This document shows positions 23,465 through 37,064 of a DNA stretch of 64,000 nucleotides, piece after piece. The stretch covers positions 65,235,575 through 65,299,574 of the forward strand of contig NC_092093.1 of assembly GCF_045679555.1 (NCBI RefSeq), read 5' to 3'. The stretch is from Salvelinus alpinus (Eukaryota > Chordata > Actinopteri > Salmoniformes > Salmonidae). A program made the position numbers and the translations under genes. Positions within the stretch are counted from its first letter, which is position 1. Each line of letters opens with the position of its first letter. The notes beneath the pieces were generated by a model. It saw only the letters and a program-made list of their open reading frames with translations. It was not told the origin of the DNA and ran no database searches.

Positions 23465-23598
23465 GTCTGAAATGGCACCATATTCCCCATAACAGTGCAA
23501 TTATTTTGACAAGAGCCCACTTAGGGTTAAGGATTATGGTTAGATGGGTTCTGGTCATAGGTGGTGCACTATTTTGGGAATCGGGTGCTATTTCAGAC
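23465..23598. mobile_element. short hairpin MITE, copy 3
   Basis: Starts gtctgaaatggcaccatatt and ends cgggtgctatttcagac. Its centre is longer than in the other two copies. Confidence 0.85.
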
Positions 23599-24690
23599 GC
23601 AGTCTACACTCTTAGGAGTCGCTCCCCCCTGTCCACCATCTTATGTTAACGTCACTGCATTGTCACTGCTCACTAAGCCCTAACCTTTTAGGTTAAGGGG
23701 AAACGTCTACCTGTTCCACCTCCCACCCACTGGCCAGCTCTCACTTTCCTCACGAACAGGACTCAAAAAGAGGATACAGGTCTGTTTGGCCTTGTTGGCT
23801 TCCTGTAGTCAAGGTGAGCACACTGAGAGAAAACAGAGCGTTGTTTTTGCTCTAGGAGGATGGAGGCTGGATCCATAGAGAATATGCTGCCATGTCACAG
23901 ACTTGGACAATGACACATCCTTACCCACTGAGCCCCAGTCCAGTAGGATATAGGTGGCTGGTTTTGTCCATCTTTGGCTGGTCCTTCAACCCTCACCCTC
24001 TGTAAAGGCTTCAATATCCCCCTACTAAACCTACCATTTTGCCAAAAGCAAGTTTTCCTATCTATGTGCGTTCATCTACAGTCAAAACGACCCCACATAT
24101 TAGCTTTAACATATTGTAAGGTGTAAATGTACTGGTTTGATTGAATCTGTCAATTTTTTAATGGGAGTGTGTGTGTGTCACAGATGGGTGTTTAATGTTC
24201 ACAGCTGTAGGGACAGACTGGTGTGAGGTTTATATGTGGAATTTTAACTGTTTTGGGAAATAAGACATGATGACTTGGGCTTGACAGAATCTGCAGGGGC
24301 AGAATTTTCTCAATTTCTCCTCAAAGGATTTGAAGTTGATAATACTCATGGAATCAACTCCAATAAAACAAAATATCGTTACAAAATAAATAAGTTGTTT
24401 GTTGGAATTAATAGGCAGACAGACTAGATGACTATAAAGGTTTTGGTGAGATCGTCCCTGCAGATTGTGTCCTGTCTGTAATGATGACCCAGAGTCCTTG
24501 CTAACTGTTGCTAAAGTGTTGTGTGTGTATTGCTGTCTGCTGGTGGTCAGTGGGAGTAAACTGTTGTGTGCTGTGAGGGAGGCTAACTCATGTTCTATGA
24601 TGTTTATTGTTCAACACAATGATAATAATAATAAACTCCATTCCATAAGAATTTGCTCAAATTCAATAAAGCACTTGGTCTGCTAAACTA

Positions 24691-25631
24691 AAGTCTTAAA
24701 ATACTGTGCTTTTCCATTATTTTCACCATCTGACTGTCTTTTGGGCTTTATTAATTAATGTGTCCTGTATTTTTCAAGGTAGTGCCATTGAGAAGCGTCT
24801 TTTTTTTCGGGAGAGGAAGTATTAAGGCCGCCACACACACAGGATACCACTAAAACTACATGCTACTTAAATGAGATTCAAAATTGAATCACAAATGATA
24901 TACAAACACTTCCAACTGGTTCACAGGCACATTCTATTACACAAGCGAGTCCCTGCATACGGTTTGCCCTGTTGTATTTGACGAAAAATATTGCATCCTT
25001 TAGACTTTAGGGTGGTGTTTAAAAGGTATATTATTTTAAATTATTACGGATATTTCTCTACATCTTCGTTTATGAAAGGTGGGCTTTTATTTAACTGAAG
25101 AGTAATCTTTTCGCGTAAGTTAAACATTCTGTCTGAAATTGGTGTTAAATTCCATCAGATGCGGCATAAATATCAGGATCAAATACACGTGCTAATGTTC
25201 ACAAAATAGTTCGTTTTGATTTGTATTCAGGAATTAAGTATAATTTATTCCTTTTGTCAAAAGTTTTCCTGATTTATTTTTAAGAATTAGCCAAGGCTCA
25301 TACAGTTTTGCTCGTTTGCTACTGTAAATGTCTTGCCCCCAAAAGAAAAAACGAATATCTCCAGTTAGTCGTTGGTCTAGGTAGGCTGGATCTGAGTAAA
25401 TTCATTTAATTTAGCTAATTGAATTGATTGTGATTTGTGTTGAGCGCAAATCCTGTATTACACACGTTTAATCCAGCGTCCATACGCAGGTAAACTGTCC
25501 CAGTGGTTGAGTCAACCCCAGAGCAGCGGAGGGAACCGGAGTTGAAAGTCTGATGTGAGATAAAACGCTGTGTCAATTAACACCAGTAACACGCTGTTCA
25601 GATAGCCAGCAATTAGAGGTGTGTGTGTGTA

Positions 25632-25662
<31 letters not shown>

Positions 25663-25670
25663 CTGGCTAT
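24691..25670. other. intergenic DNA, no gene seen
   Basis: AT-rich sequence downstream of the probable pip4k2a end. It contains a (ta)n microsatellite at 25636-25661. No coding content was recognised. Confidence 0.5.
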
Positions 25671-25671
25671 C

Positions 25672-25862
25672 ATACACTCTAAGAAAAAGGTTTCCAAATT
25701 GGTTATTTGGCTGTCCCCATAGGAGAACCCCTTTTGGTTCCAGGTAGAACCCTTTTTGATTCCACGTAGAACCTTCTGTAAAAAAAATTATAGTAAAAAG
25801 CTTATTCACAGGGTGGAGATAGGCGAAGAACCCTTTTGGCTTCTTGATAGACCTATAACTTT
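25672..25862. mobile_element. truncated hAT-like MITE
   Basis: Begins cactctaagaaaaaggtttc and continues with repeated agaaccctttttg-type motifs (ggttccaggtagaaccctttt). This is the end of a repeat known for ttctaagagtg termini. Its second half is diverged. Confidence 0.65.
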
Positions 25863-26024
25863 TTTTGTAATTGTGACCCCCTTTAGAAAGACTGTGTAGG
25901 CTACTTTTTACAACAACAACATTCGTAATATTATTTCGTTTATCCTATTAGATTCGGTATTCTTCTCCTGCTTTTATGTCTACACAGTTCTTTCGATTTC
26001 TGTTGTGAATTTATTTTGAATATG

Positions 26025-26220
26025 CCTATTTGTCTTTTTTAAATTTAACTAGGCAAGTTAAGAACAAATTCTTATTCACAATGACGGCCTACCTAGGAAA
26101 AGCGGGTTAGCTGCCTTGTTCAGGGGCAGAACGACAGATTTCTACCTTGTCAGCTGTACCATCCAGCAACCTTTCTGTTACTGTCCCAACGCTCTAACCA
26201 CTAGGCTACCTGCCGCCCTT
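26025..26220 (-). mobile_element. tRNA-derived SINE (variant head, shared tail)
   Basis: The tail in reverse (aactaggcaagttaagaaca) is the same as in the SINEs at 36610, 46640 and 61695. The head (tctaaccactaggctacctg in reverse) is a different tRNA-like sequence, so this is a second SINE family sharing the 3' tail. Confidence 0.8.
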
Positions 26221-26429
26221 AGCATACATTACCAATAGCTTCCATAATAATCTATATGACCGTTTTGGTGGAGAGTATAGGCTAGCTAGCTAAATAGACA
26301 AGAGGAAAATCACATGGAAAAAGGAAATAGTGGCTGAGATTACGTTTATGCACAGAGCCTTATATTTCTCAATTGCCTCTGGCTCGCCTTGGTGTCGTTT
26401 CTGTTATTGATAGTGACGGACGGGGTAGC

Positions 26430-26862
26430 ATAGGGCAGGGATCATGGACTAGATTCAGCCGCAGGCCGATTTTTTTGCTGAGGATGGTCGGGTCGGAACA
26501 TAATTACAAATCATTTGTAAACTGCAAACTGACCGCAAGAATCTCAAACAGATATTGTTGGCGAAAACATATATATATATTTTTTTTTACTAAAACACAA
26601 TTTCAAACCTTGCTTACATTTGTATACAATCACGTGCCTCTCTATTGTGCGTGGGAATAATTGGAAACAGATGTCTTACATTCAAATCACTTGGAGCTGA
26701 TTTCCTGGTGTTTTTAGTCTATGTCCAATAATGAAAAAATGGAATGAAAAAAAAATATATTATTTTTTTCTCAGTAAACTTGGTGGGCCAAATGAAACAA
26801 CCAGCGGGCCAAATTCGGCACGCAGGCTGGCAGTTGGGGAACCCTGGCATAGGGGATCACTT
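26430..26862. mobile_element. hAT-like non-autonomous element
   Basis: Left end gggatcatggactagattca and right end cagttggggaaccctggcat are complementary over the outer part, and ggcccgc/gcgggcc-type motifs lie just inside. The interior is AT-rich without coding content. Confidence 0.65.
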
Positions 26863-26864
26863 CT

Positions 26865-28660
26865 GCGCATCATTTAGCATCTAATAGCAGTTGATTATTT
26901 ATAGACCCAAGATTGAAGCTTGAATAGTTTCAAATCCATCAGCAGGTAATGTACACTGCCTACTCAAACCCGGCAATATTACAAATGTCAATGTGTCGGT
27001 ATAAAACACTAAATAGCAAGAAACATGATACCACGTTGGCATGACACCAACTTTCTCACGGCTCTATGGATTCCTTGCGAAATGCGCCTGTATCTTCCCC
27101 GTTCCACCTTAAATTTCATTTCTGGTACCCCTGACATCCCCTTTAAGAGGGTGCGTTACACCCTTCTGTGGCCGGGAGGGGGCGCTCGTAGATTGTGTCA
27201 TCGCTTACTAAGGACTGGGGAATATCTGTGTGTTTAATTTCCGAGTGGAAGCCCAATTTTATCCTCACTGTTAAAAAAATACATTTTTAATAGAATTAAC
27301 ACCCCGTGTACGACATAGGCGAAAACCAACGAATAGTCTAACCGCAGACAAAATCAAGTCCAAATCATTTAGCCGTTAGGCAATTCGTTGTCCTTGCTGG
27401 TTTTTTTTTTAATTATACAATATTACATCATCTGTTAATTATCAGCCCACCAAGGCTCACAAAACAAACCCTGTCTAGGGGAGCAGAGTGCAGCACGACC
27501 GCAGAGAGATGCATCTTCTCCGTGTAGCCTTCTATGACGCCACTGCTCCGAGCACAGCAGAACAGTTCTCTCTCACGCCGAGGAGAAATATTTTATTACT
27601 GCCTTATGTAAGCGTTGTTTACGTTGCACAGAGAACGTGCAACAGCTGATATCCCATTAAAGTGTTCTAATGTAATGCCAAGTATTTTGAAAACAAGGAT
27701 GCAGGCCTGTTTTAAACGCGTGACACATCTGCAGACAAATTGTCAGGTTAAAATTATGCAACAATGCATTGTGTATTCATCTGTCAACCTTTCTTCGGTG
27801 ACAAAACTAGGCATGGTAACGACGGTTTTTTATCTTTTAAATTAATAAAAAATATATTAACATATTTCAGAATGTGTACGTTTGAGTAGAATTGTATGAA
27901 CTTTTATCAGTATTAACTGAATTAATTGACCATGTAACTAAGCAATTGTCAATGCAGTTTTATTTTCAATAGTTATTTTAGTCATCCATAATTTTCCTAA
28001 ACAATTCGTTTCTAATGTTTCATATAAAGGACTGACCACATTACAGAGTATTTTCTAGAACACAATTGCAGAATGTAACACCCCATATAGCATGGGAACA
28101 ATATGCCTACCGGTAATATGAAACACGGATCCGCTCTGAACTCCCAAGTAAGCAAGTCTCAAATAATCTGCTCAAACAAACAATATAATGATGTGCAAAT
28201 TAATCATTAACTTAGTCGTGATATATCTGGTTTTGATATGGGTAATAATTCTGAAGCCAAGTTTCTCCCTATTCTTATTGTTTCTCAGCATGCCATCCTT
28301 TGTTTCACAGATGTATTTATACACCTGTTCTGCCTGCTTATTCAATTAGGATGAACCAAATGATTTACCAATGCCAAAACACTACCATAATATGATGATT
28401 TAGAACTAAATCGCTAATATAGACTCACTCTCAGTATCCGATTTAGATTTAGTAGCATAATATTCTTCCAATTTCCCACGCAGAAAGCCTTTTTTTGTTT
28501 GTTTTTCTTACAGAAGACAGGACTGCTAATGGGGGTAGCCAGTTATTCACAGACTTAAAAAAAAAAAGATTGGTGGAGGTTGGTATTTTCATGTCAAATG
28601 AGGTTTGGAAAGTTAGGGTTAAGTTTTAACTAAAAAAGTACTGCCAACACCTTCAAGTTG
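26865..28660. other. intergenic DNA, no gene seen
   Basis: AT-rich. Short GC-richer pieces occur at 27140-27200 and 27480-27580, without convincing splice-bounded frames. Confidence 0.5.
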
Positions 28661-28667
28661 CCGTATA

Positions 28668-28832
28668 TGCATTACATTGAAGTTGTTGTCATTTAGCAGA
28701 CAACTTTATCCAGAGAGATTGAGATTAGTGAGTGGATATTTTCGTACTTTTTTTCCGTGGGAATTGAACCAACAACCCTGGCGTTGCAAGCGCTATGCGC
28801 TACCGACTGAGCCACATTGGACGGAGCCTGTA
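28668..28832 (-). mobile_element. tRNA-derived SINE
   Basis: In reverse orientation the head reads tggctcagtcggtagcgcat, a clear tRNA A-box region, then a B-box region ggttgttggttcaattccc, and then a tail related to catttagcagac…tttatccagag. The tail matches the SINE fragments at 16112 and 53690. Confidence 0.85.
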
Positions 28833-29470
28833 TCACTTTGGCAACCAGCCTTGTTAGCCTGCAGATCAAAGCTATGCACATATAACCAAAATGGAATTGT
28901 AATAAATGGAAACTGTAAGCCCTACACATTGTTTATAAAAAACAGTTACAGCTACTGTATGCATATGCATAGGCTACACGAAACCACAAGTAACCTAAAC
29001 TAGTCTGATAAAGCGTAAACATGTTGGTATCAAACTTTTGTTTTGTTTATGCTATTATATAACTTGAGACAATGTAGAAAGCATATGTTGTGGATAGGCT
29101 TGCCTATTGAATCAGTAAAATATGTATTTATAAAATAAGCCTAGCCAAATTCCTTTCAATGACCAAGCCAGTAAAGGACAATGAGGTAGTTGGGGTGGAG
29201 GCACTGCAACATTTCAAGGTGTCAACCAAAGTGCATTATCTTAATTAAGAATCAGATTGTCTTATTTCAAAAATCATCTCAATGGACCAGGCTTTTTTTT
29301 CCTGATTTTACATCACATCCCTGACTGCTAATCGATTTGATGTTTTACTGATCAATATTCAATTGCTTTAATAGAACTGGGAAATAATTAGGCCTACATT
29401 TTGACTTAACTTTGAACACGTTTGGATAATATAATCTGTCAACACAACCTCCAAAAGGATCACGTTCTTC

Positions 29471-29545
29471 ACTAGCTAGTCCCTGAATTGATATCACTAG
29501 CTAGTCCCTGAATTGATATCACTAGCTAGTCCCTGAATTGATATC
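29471..29545 (+). repeat. 25-bp perfect tandem x 3
   Basis: Three identical copies of actagctagtccctgaattg plus atatc. Confidence 0.95.
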
Positions 29546-32262
29546 ATAGGCTATATTTTTTCTAACATGATAATTGCTTGATTGGCTTCAGACACCTCTC
29601 ACCATCAGCCTGTTTCGGGAACACATCAAAGAATAGCCTGTATAGTTTGACGTATGGGTGAGTATTATACGCTCTGGGTACCTTCACAAAAGGGCTTGAC
29701 TTATTTTCAGCAGGCGTAACCTGTATGCATTATGATCCATGGATATTTCGTTAGCCATATTTGATTCCAGCAAAAGCAAAGGTAGCTTCCTACATATTTT
29801 GAAGTTCCACATATTTTAAGTATTGGCCCTATAAACTGTTCGACTTGGCCCGTTGACGCTCCGTGTCCCACGGCGTTTGGGTCCGGGTCGGATTACCCTC
29901 CAAACAAGTCCCAATCAAACCAAACCAAACCATCCACCGTGACGTGCAGATCTTATCAAAACCGGGACGCCGGGAGGGTCAAGTCACGTGGTATTATAAG
30001 GATTTAATTAATTCATATAACTCCTGTTTGATTTCGTGGAGCGTAAACGAGGTGGGTTGAATGGCCGTTGCTTCACAACAGGTATAGGCATCGCGTTCCC
30101 TTAAGGGTTAAATACAATGCGGACTGAATCCCTTGCTTTTCCCCTTTCTTCCAGACCCAAATACCCAATTTAAAGAAGTGGTCCAAAAATTGGCTGAAAC
30201 CTGAGTGGTAGAATATAGAAGAACCAGACAGTCAATGGTCCTATTGTGTTTATTAAGAAATATAACTTTTAAAGTGAAAAAAGGGAGCTTTTACAATTAA
30301 AAATGTATTTGACATACAGTATCAGCCTGCTGCACTAGTAAGTGTTTGGCTTCTATGAGTTATAGCATCTTTCTTTTCTCACAAATCTGCTAGGCAGAGA
30401 AATTACATTTTCATGTTTCTCCTTTCATTTCGTGTTCAATAGCCTACCCTTTTCCATGACACTCCTTTTCAGGCCTTACTGCATGCTCATTCCAAAGGTG
30501 ATGAATTGACTTCAATTACTTTTCAACAACTCAGTTATTTACTAAGAAAAAAATAAGATAGAAAGTAGGCCTAATAAAATACAATGAATCTCAAAATGAA
30601 GGGACTGTGGCAAGGGTTGTGTCCATGAATTGGACGTTGCTTTGGAAATGTTTCCTAATGTTAGGCCTTAGGCTAGCCTATTTGTTGCTATGAATTAATG
30701 AATAAATATGAGCTAATCATTTGTTTTGCTATAGATCAACAGAATGTCTGTAGCTATATAGGCCTATTCGTTGGTGTGTTCGTGGCATTCACCCAGCGCA
30801 TACCGCGGAGCCTGATTCCGTGGTATGAGGGGCCAAAGGTCACCGCTGGACGAGATTGTTCCTAATAAATCCCCGCAGGCGGGCATGCGGGCGCGGCCAC
30901 GTCCACAGCCTATCGGACAAACAATGGCGTTTATCAATGACGAGAATGCTCGTGTTTGAGCTGTCATTTTAGAATGCAGAATGGAGCGACATACTTTTTT
31001 GTATTAGGCTATTTGTCAATTAACATTTTTACGTTTTATCCTTTTATCCAATGGAAGGTAGTCAAAGTAAAACCGGTGCATTAGGCTACACTAGTTCAGT
31101 GGATTCTGTTGGGAATATTGCCTGTAGCTGCTGTTGGCCTACATAACAATGTATAGAATAATATTGATGTTTTGTAGCCTAGCCTAGGTCTATACCTCAT
31201 TTATATTTCAAAGGCAATTATGAACAACAATTCTGGACATATTTAACTTAGCTTATATTGAGCCTCAATAGATATTCCTGTGTAAGAGGCTATAAGCCTA
31301 TACCCTATTAAGTCATCTGGCATAAGTGATTCCAAACATCACAGGGCAGTTTAGTGTGATTTGATGTAGGCCTATCTCTATGTGCAATATCCTCATTTTT
31401 TTCTGTAAATTCTATAGCCTATATGTTACGATGTCAATGATAAACATTGACAATTGTTGCCGACTATTTTTGGTAAATACAATGATTTAGCCTAAATAAA
31501 TAAAATGGTTGATCGCATCCCTATTATATAGATTTCAGCTATAATCAAGATAAACATTATAGACTCATCGACCGTGGCGCTTCAAGAGAGGAGAAATACT
31601 TAAGTGAAATCACTATAATAATTTCAGCTGCTATAAATTGGACATTTAAGTCAGTTGTCGAACAGCTGTTCTGAAGCTATAGTTTAAAATAAGCGAGTCC
31701 TCTCATTCGTGTAAAAGGATTAGAAATGGACTAGAGGAATTTAAACAATAATTTCAGATAGGTAAAATGTGGACTTACGAGAATAATAGTCTATACCTTC
31801 AACAATTCTTCAATAATATGAATAATAATTATAAGTAATTAGAATAAAAACAGGGACTACTAAGCCTATAGATTGGTATGGTAGCCTTTAGTTTATGCCT
31901 GTTTGGGGTTGTTGTGAAATCAGTCTTTTAACCCCGAAGGAGGTCACTCGGGGCCAATCCGCTTCAGAGGTATTCAGAAATGGGATTGTTCGGAGAGGAC
32001 GCGAGGCAGCCCTTTTTTCCACGGCTGTAACTTTCATAAGCAACACTTTTGCTGCAGATCTGCTTATGAACTGATTAGGCTTATAGTTTATATTAGTAAA
32101 ATGTTTGTAAATGATTAGCCTATTGGTGATCCTGTTATTGTATTCATTACCAATATAAATAGGCTACACGTAGCTGTATAAATACAAAGACCTGAAACTT
32201 AATGATAAAACAGTATAAATCGAATATGAATGCAGGTATATACTTAGGCTAATTAAACCTAA
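29546..32262. other. intergenic DNA, no gene seen
   Basis: AT-rich with many aggccta/ataggcta motifs. 30780-30960 is GC-richer and could be a conserved non-coding element, but this cannot be tested here. Confidence 0.5.
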
Positions 32263-32267
32263 TTATA

Positions 32268-32705
32268 CTTAAAGGCCCAGTGCAGTCAAAAACGTGATTT
32301 ATCCTCTGTTTTATATATATTTCCACACTATAAGGTTGGAATAATACTGTGGAATAGGGAAATTATGATAATTTCCTTTTAGTGTAAGAGCTATTTGAAA
32401 AGACACCTGACATTTCAACCTGTTTTGGTGGGATTGAGTTTTGGCCTTTAAATTGGTTAATATACCAATAAGAAATAGAGTTCCAAAACTCTCTGCCAAT
32501 AACAAATAGTTTTTTAGTTTTCCTCTCACCACTCAGACCCCCCCGAGACAGTCCTAGACAAATTCTTACTTGAGAAACTGCTCTTGCTAAGGAGCTATTT
32601 TTGTTTATTTTTGACCATGTTGATTGAAAACAATCACAGTAAAGTACTTAATTCTTACCCAGAAATGATTTGATATTGAGATTATAAGGGCTGCACTGGG
32701 CAGTC
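32268..32705. mobile_element. non-autonomous DNA element (aaggcccagtgcagtcaaaa)
   Basis: Left end aaggcccagtgcagtcaaaa and right end agggctgcactgggca are inverted relative to each other. The interior is non-coding, about 430 bp in all. It resembles a known salmonid interspersed repeat. Confidence 0.7.
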
Positions 32706-35700
32706 TAAGCATATCCTCACAAATGTTAACTCATTTTATTTATGCCTAACTATCTTAATACACCCTAGGCTATAGGCCCGTATGGGATCTCTCAGCACCT
32801 GGATATATGTATAGCCGAAGCTTTAAGAGATTAGTGCAGAATTGGCCTACAGCAGTTTTATGCGGATTTTGTGCTGAATCATGAGGCTGACGTTTTGCAT
32901 GGAGTTTAGGCTTAACACATTTGCATTTTCAAATGTCCCTGTCCTGACCTACACAAACATGCACTTGTAATAAAGCAGTGGCTTCTTGACTTGAAATTAT
33001 ATTTTCATTTATTTTCCTTGGGGGTCTGTTCTTCATAATTCTGTTCTTCATATATAGGCCTAATTATTTTACAAGGCCCGTTCTATCAAACAGTATACAC
33101 TTCAAATATAGGCCTAAAAGTATACGTCTATTTAAAGATTGAATATAGGCAAATCTGCAGCTCAGTCTAGACTATTTTCCTGACATGTTCCTTGTCCTCT
33201 CCGCATAAGAAGCTTTAAAATCGCGCTGGGCTCCGTGACCAGGCTCAAGGCCTCTGCCAGGCGGTTTCCCCCTCGACCCACGAGCCCCATATGCAGCCCC
33301 GCTCCCTCGCGTTTAGGAAAAGCCTCTCCCTGCAACCTGTCGAGGATATTGCTGAAGGCTTGGGGTGCTTCTGAAACCAACATGATTTCACAAATGTCTT
33401 TGGATCACGTCATTTTAACCAGACGAATACAGGCTCCTTTGAAATATGCCCTAGATAAGTTGGCTTCATGAACTCATTGGCTGCAATATGCGAGCAAGCG
33501 TTCAGCTTCACGCTGGAGGTCTTTTGTGTCTTTTGATGCATGCATCCATGCGTTGTTATATAATTTGAACCATGTTACATAATTTGGACTACTTCTCATG
33601 ACATTATTCTCTCCAATTTTGTTCGAGGCCTGTTTGTATTGGACTGAAATTGCTCATTATAAAACCTTAATTGAAATCACATTAAGAGCTATGGTTATTT
33701 TCAACATAACTGTGAACAGGCTATATATTTTAAAATGTGACTAAAGAAAACTCTCGTTTATCCTTTAAAATTAGACCTAGTGAATTTATAATGAGATGCA
33801 ATGGGCCTATGTTCATTGAATATGTTGTCATTATATTAACAGTGCATCACAGGCAAAATAAGGGAAATAGTCAGTAACACTTGCAGTTTGAACTAGGCGT
33901 TTCGGCCTTCACCAGCGATTGACTATAGAACACGTTATTCTATAGGCCTGTCATAACCCCATTAATGGATATTTATCAAGCTTTCTCTAACCGAAATAAA
34001 TGTAGCTACGCCGCGGTGGAGAGGATAAGGTTTACCGCAGAAGGAGGAGGATGATCAGGCAACCATGTTTACTAGATTGTGGACTAGGCTATGGGAAAAG
34101 AAATAAACATAAATATGGGTTATATTTACAATGGTGTTTGTTCTTCACTGGTTGCCCTTTTCTTGTTGCAACAGGTCAAAACTTGCTGCTGTGATGGCAC
34201 ACTATGGTATTTCACCTAATATATATGGGAGTTTATTAAAATTGTATTTGTTTTAAAATTCTTTGTTGGTCTCTCGCCACAGCAGAAATGTGTACAGGGT
34301 AGACAGTCTTTCAGCTCTCACAGTCTCATCTGTTTCTCGAACGTCAAATTTAGGATCGGCTTAAAACGAAATCTCAGAAACCAAAAGCACTTTATATCGT
34401 TTGAGTCGAGCAATCAATCCTTGGCTCCAGAGGCGGACGTTTACGCCAATCCGCCATCCCGTTCACACAGCAAAATTAAAAACCAACTTCAAACTAATAG
34501 CGCTCACTTTTGCCTCTAGTGGCCGGTTTTTACGTCATCTCCTTATGTCCTCAGACATGGATGGACGTCGAATACTGATTTGTCTCACGGGTGACCTGGC
34601 TGGGCAGTCCACAGCATCTCTCTGGCCTCAGATGAACGACATGATGCAACTCTATGGAATCACACAATAGAAATACTGTGTGCTGTAACATGTCACTGAC
34701 AACTTTAAGAATAGTATGATAGTATAAGCAAATATATACTCAATAACTCCTTCCACGGGAGAACTGTGAAATGTGAGTCAAGGGTTGATTTCTCAACAAA
34801 GTGTCAAAGAAAAACTTGTATTACACTATAGTAATTCAAATGAATAATGGGATTTAAATCAAATTAATGCAAAAGTCTTCAAAAATCAGAATGAGGCGTG
34901 TTTCGATCTGGGGCGCATTGTGTCCTGCACAATAAACCACAAACACATTTCCACGCCACTATCTTTTCTAATAAAGTTAAGATAGTTTTGTGCTTAAAGT
35001 TGAAATTGCATAAAAAATGCTAGATATTTACTTTCCTCTTCAGCTCTCATTTACTCGCGACCAACATCAACAGAAGAAAAAGTTTAACTTAATAACAGAA
35101 CATTGCTGAAAAGATAAACCATTCACCAATTTTGCAAAAAGGGATAACATGAATTTATACATTCGTTTAGGTATACACACATACTTTGGAGAATTACTTC
35201 AATTGTAGATTTAAATCACGAGTTGCCTAAAAATAAAAAAGAATGCCCATGTTTCGTCTTCCATCTTCGCCTCCACTGCAGGGTTGCGTGAAGGCTTCAG
35301 GCAGTCAGTCTCATATGTAAGCGAATAGGAGATGTGCTGTTATGATCACACCTCTGTTATCATGGCTGCTAACTCTGCTGTTCTGTCAATGGAGACCAAC
35401 CAGCGTGTTTACATAAGTCAGCGTTGTAAAACAGACACCCGTCGGTTAAGTAAATAACCACCATTGTCAGTGAGACAATAAAAGCTATGGGTATTTCACT
35501 TATACGGTCTTTGAATTATACGGACTGAAGTGAAAACGTTTGTTCTGAGAGAGGTTGAGTTTCTATCGGTGAAATGATGGTTCGCGGTTTAGCCTATACA
35601 TTCGTCTGTTTCAACGGGGCAGGCTGGTACAAATCCCAGGGTCCTCGAGCTTTCGCTTATGCAGTAGGTTATATAGGTCACACACACACACACGCGCGAG

Positions 35701-36600
35701 CGCGCACGCAAACACACACATATAGTACGTTTTTAAAAGACTAGCTCATTATAATATGAGCGAGAGTGTAATTCAAAAACCATATCCCTCACCTCCAGAA
35801 GACTCTCCAAGCCGTTACGGTAGCAGGGTTGAAATGCAGGGTAACGGGTCGCCTATATAGAGCTATGGATGTGAAGAGGATAACTGCATTTTCACTGGTT
35901 TTCACCTACATAGGGTGCACTCTCCACTAATGTGTAGGCTTTTTAGAAGTTGAAGTACAGGCTTCAGCATCATCGTGCGTGGCAGTGTTGGAGTTGTATA
36001 GTGACTAAAGCAGCAGTGCTATTTCTTTCTTGCTATAGCAACATGATTTGGTGATTTCAATATCTATTCATTTGAAAATAATTCTACTTTTAATAATATA
36101 ATTATTTCAATTATTGAGCATCAAATTCTTCGATGGAATTACCATTGTTCAGTAGTTAGGTCATTTGATTCAGGCAACACCCTGCATGACCAAATCAGTT
36201 GTGGATTTCTGCTTGTACATGGTCAACTAGGGCCTAGTGCTGGACGATCACATAGTCCTACTTTGGTCTGGCTGCATTTACCTATGGAAAATAATGAAAT
36301 AGGCCTAATAGAAGTGTTGAAAGTAAGCCCAGGCCTATTACTATTACATTAAGACTATTGGTAATTTGGACATATCGTAACTTGGCCAAAGGATAGGCTA
36401 TGTGATTTCTGGTCTTCATGGTGTGTAGGATCAGGCTTTATCAGATTGCATGGGACGGGTTAACACCGGCAGCATTTGCCTATTGATTACAACCAGTGTT
36501 GTATTATATTATGTTATATATGTTCGCCTAACACGAAATCTCCCGGAAATCTCCCATTAATATAAATGCAGAATTTTATTATAAGATCGAGATACTAAAT
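32706..36600. other. intergenic DNA, no gene seen
   Basis: Mostly AT-rich. (ac)n with cgcgcgagcgcgcacgc lies at 35678-35720. The frame at 34401-34670 has no recognisable content. 35270-35420 is less AT-biased and may be a conserved element. Confidence 0.5.
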
Positions 36601-36609
36601 GTGTGTCAA

Positions 36610-36830
36610 TTTTTTTGTTATTTAACAGGCAAGTCAGTTAAGAACAAATTCTTATTTACAATTACGGCCTACCCCGGACGATGCTGGGACAATTGTCCGC
36701 CGCCCTTTGGGACTCCCAATCACGGCCGGATGTGATAGAGCCTGGATTCGACCCTGGTACTGTAGTGACCCCTATTGCACTGAAAGGCAGTGTCTTAGAC
36801 CGCTGCGCCACTCGGGAGTATTGGAGAAGT
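36610..36830 (-). mobile_element. tRNA-derived SINE (SlmI-like), copy A
   Basis: In reverse: head ctcccgagtggcgcagcggt, B box, then a body ending cttaactgacttgcctgtta. It is followed at its head side by a flank also present beside copy B at 46475-46860. Confidence 0.85.
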
Positions 36831-36969
36831 ATTTATAGACAAGATTATATAGCCTATACCTATGTGGAGCGATGCAGAGGGTTCGAGGGTTATGCCTCAC
36901 TATTGCTGTTCTAACCCGCGACTATGTGCCTCAGAAACAGTTCCCATGATTTGCATGTTCATTTCACAA

Positions 36970-37062
36970 TTCAACGATGTAACCTGGATTCGAACCAGGT
37001 ACTGCAGTGACGCCTCTTGCACTGAGACGCAGTGTGTTAAACCACTACGCCACTGAGAAAGG
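36970..37062 (-). mobile_element. SINE head fragment
   Basis: In reverse: cagtggcgtagtggtttaac … gcactgcagt-type loop … ggttcgaatccaggtt. This is a tRNA-like head with recognisable A and B boxes but no tail, inserted into the flank of copy A. Confidence 0.7.
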
Positions 37063-37064
37063 AT

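Larger units (their letters stand above)
19596..24690 (+). other. pip4k2a: probable pip4k2a 3' UTR and flank
   Basis: No coding exon follows the TAG. AATAAA at 24665-24670 and 24362-24367 and ATTAAA near 20815 are possible polyadenylation signals; the sequence does not decide between them. The stretch holds the 35-bp minisatellite, a Tc1-type short element, a split MITE and an AT-rich part at 22640-23160. Human PIP4K2A has a 3' UTR of a few kb, so a long UTR would not be unusual. Confidence 0.4.

Noticed and set aside
28700-28820. Apparent tRNA gene on the minus strand
   Set aside because: A and B boxes are present but the cloverleaf is diverged and a SINE tail follows; the same holds for 36970-37062, 46640-46720 and 61830-61916.
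34401-34670. 89-codon ORF in intergenic DNA
   Set aside because: No recognisable domain, no splice context; possibly part of an unclassified repeat.
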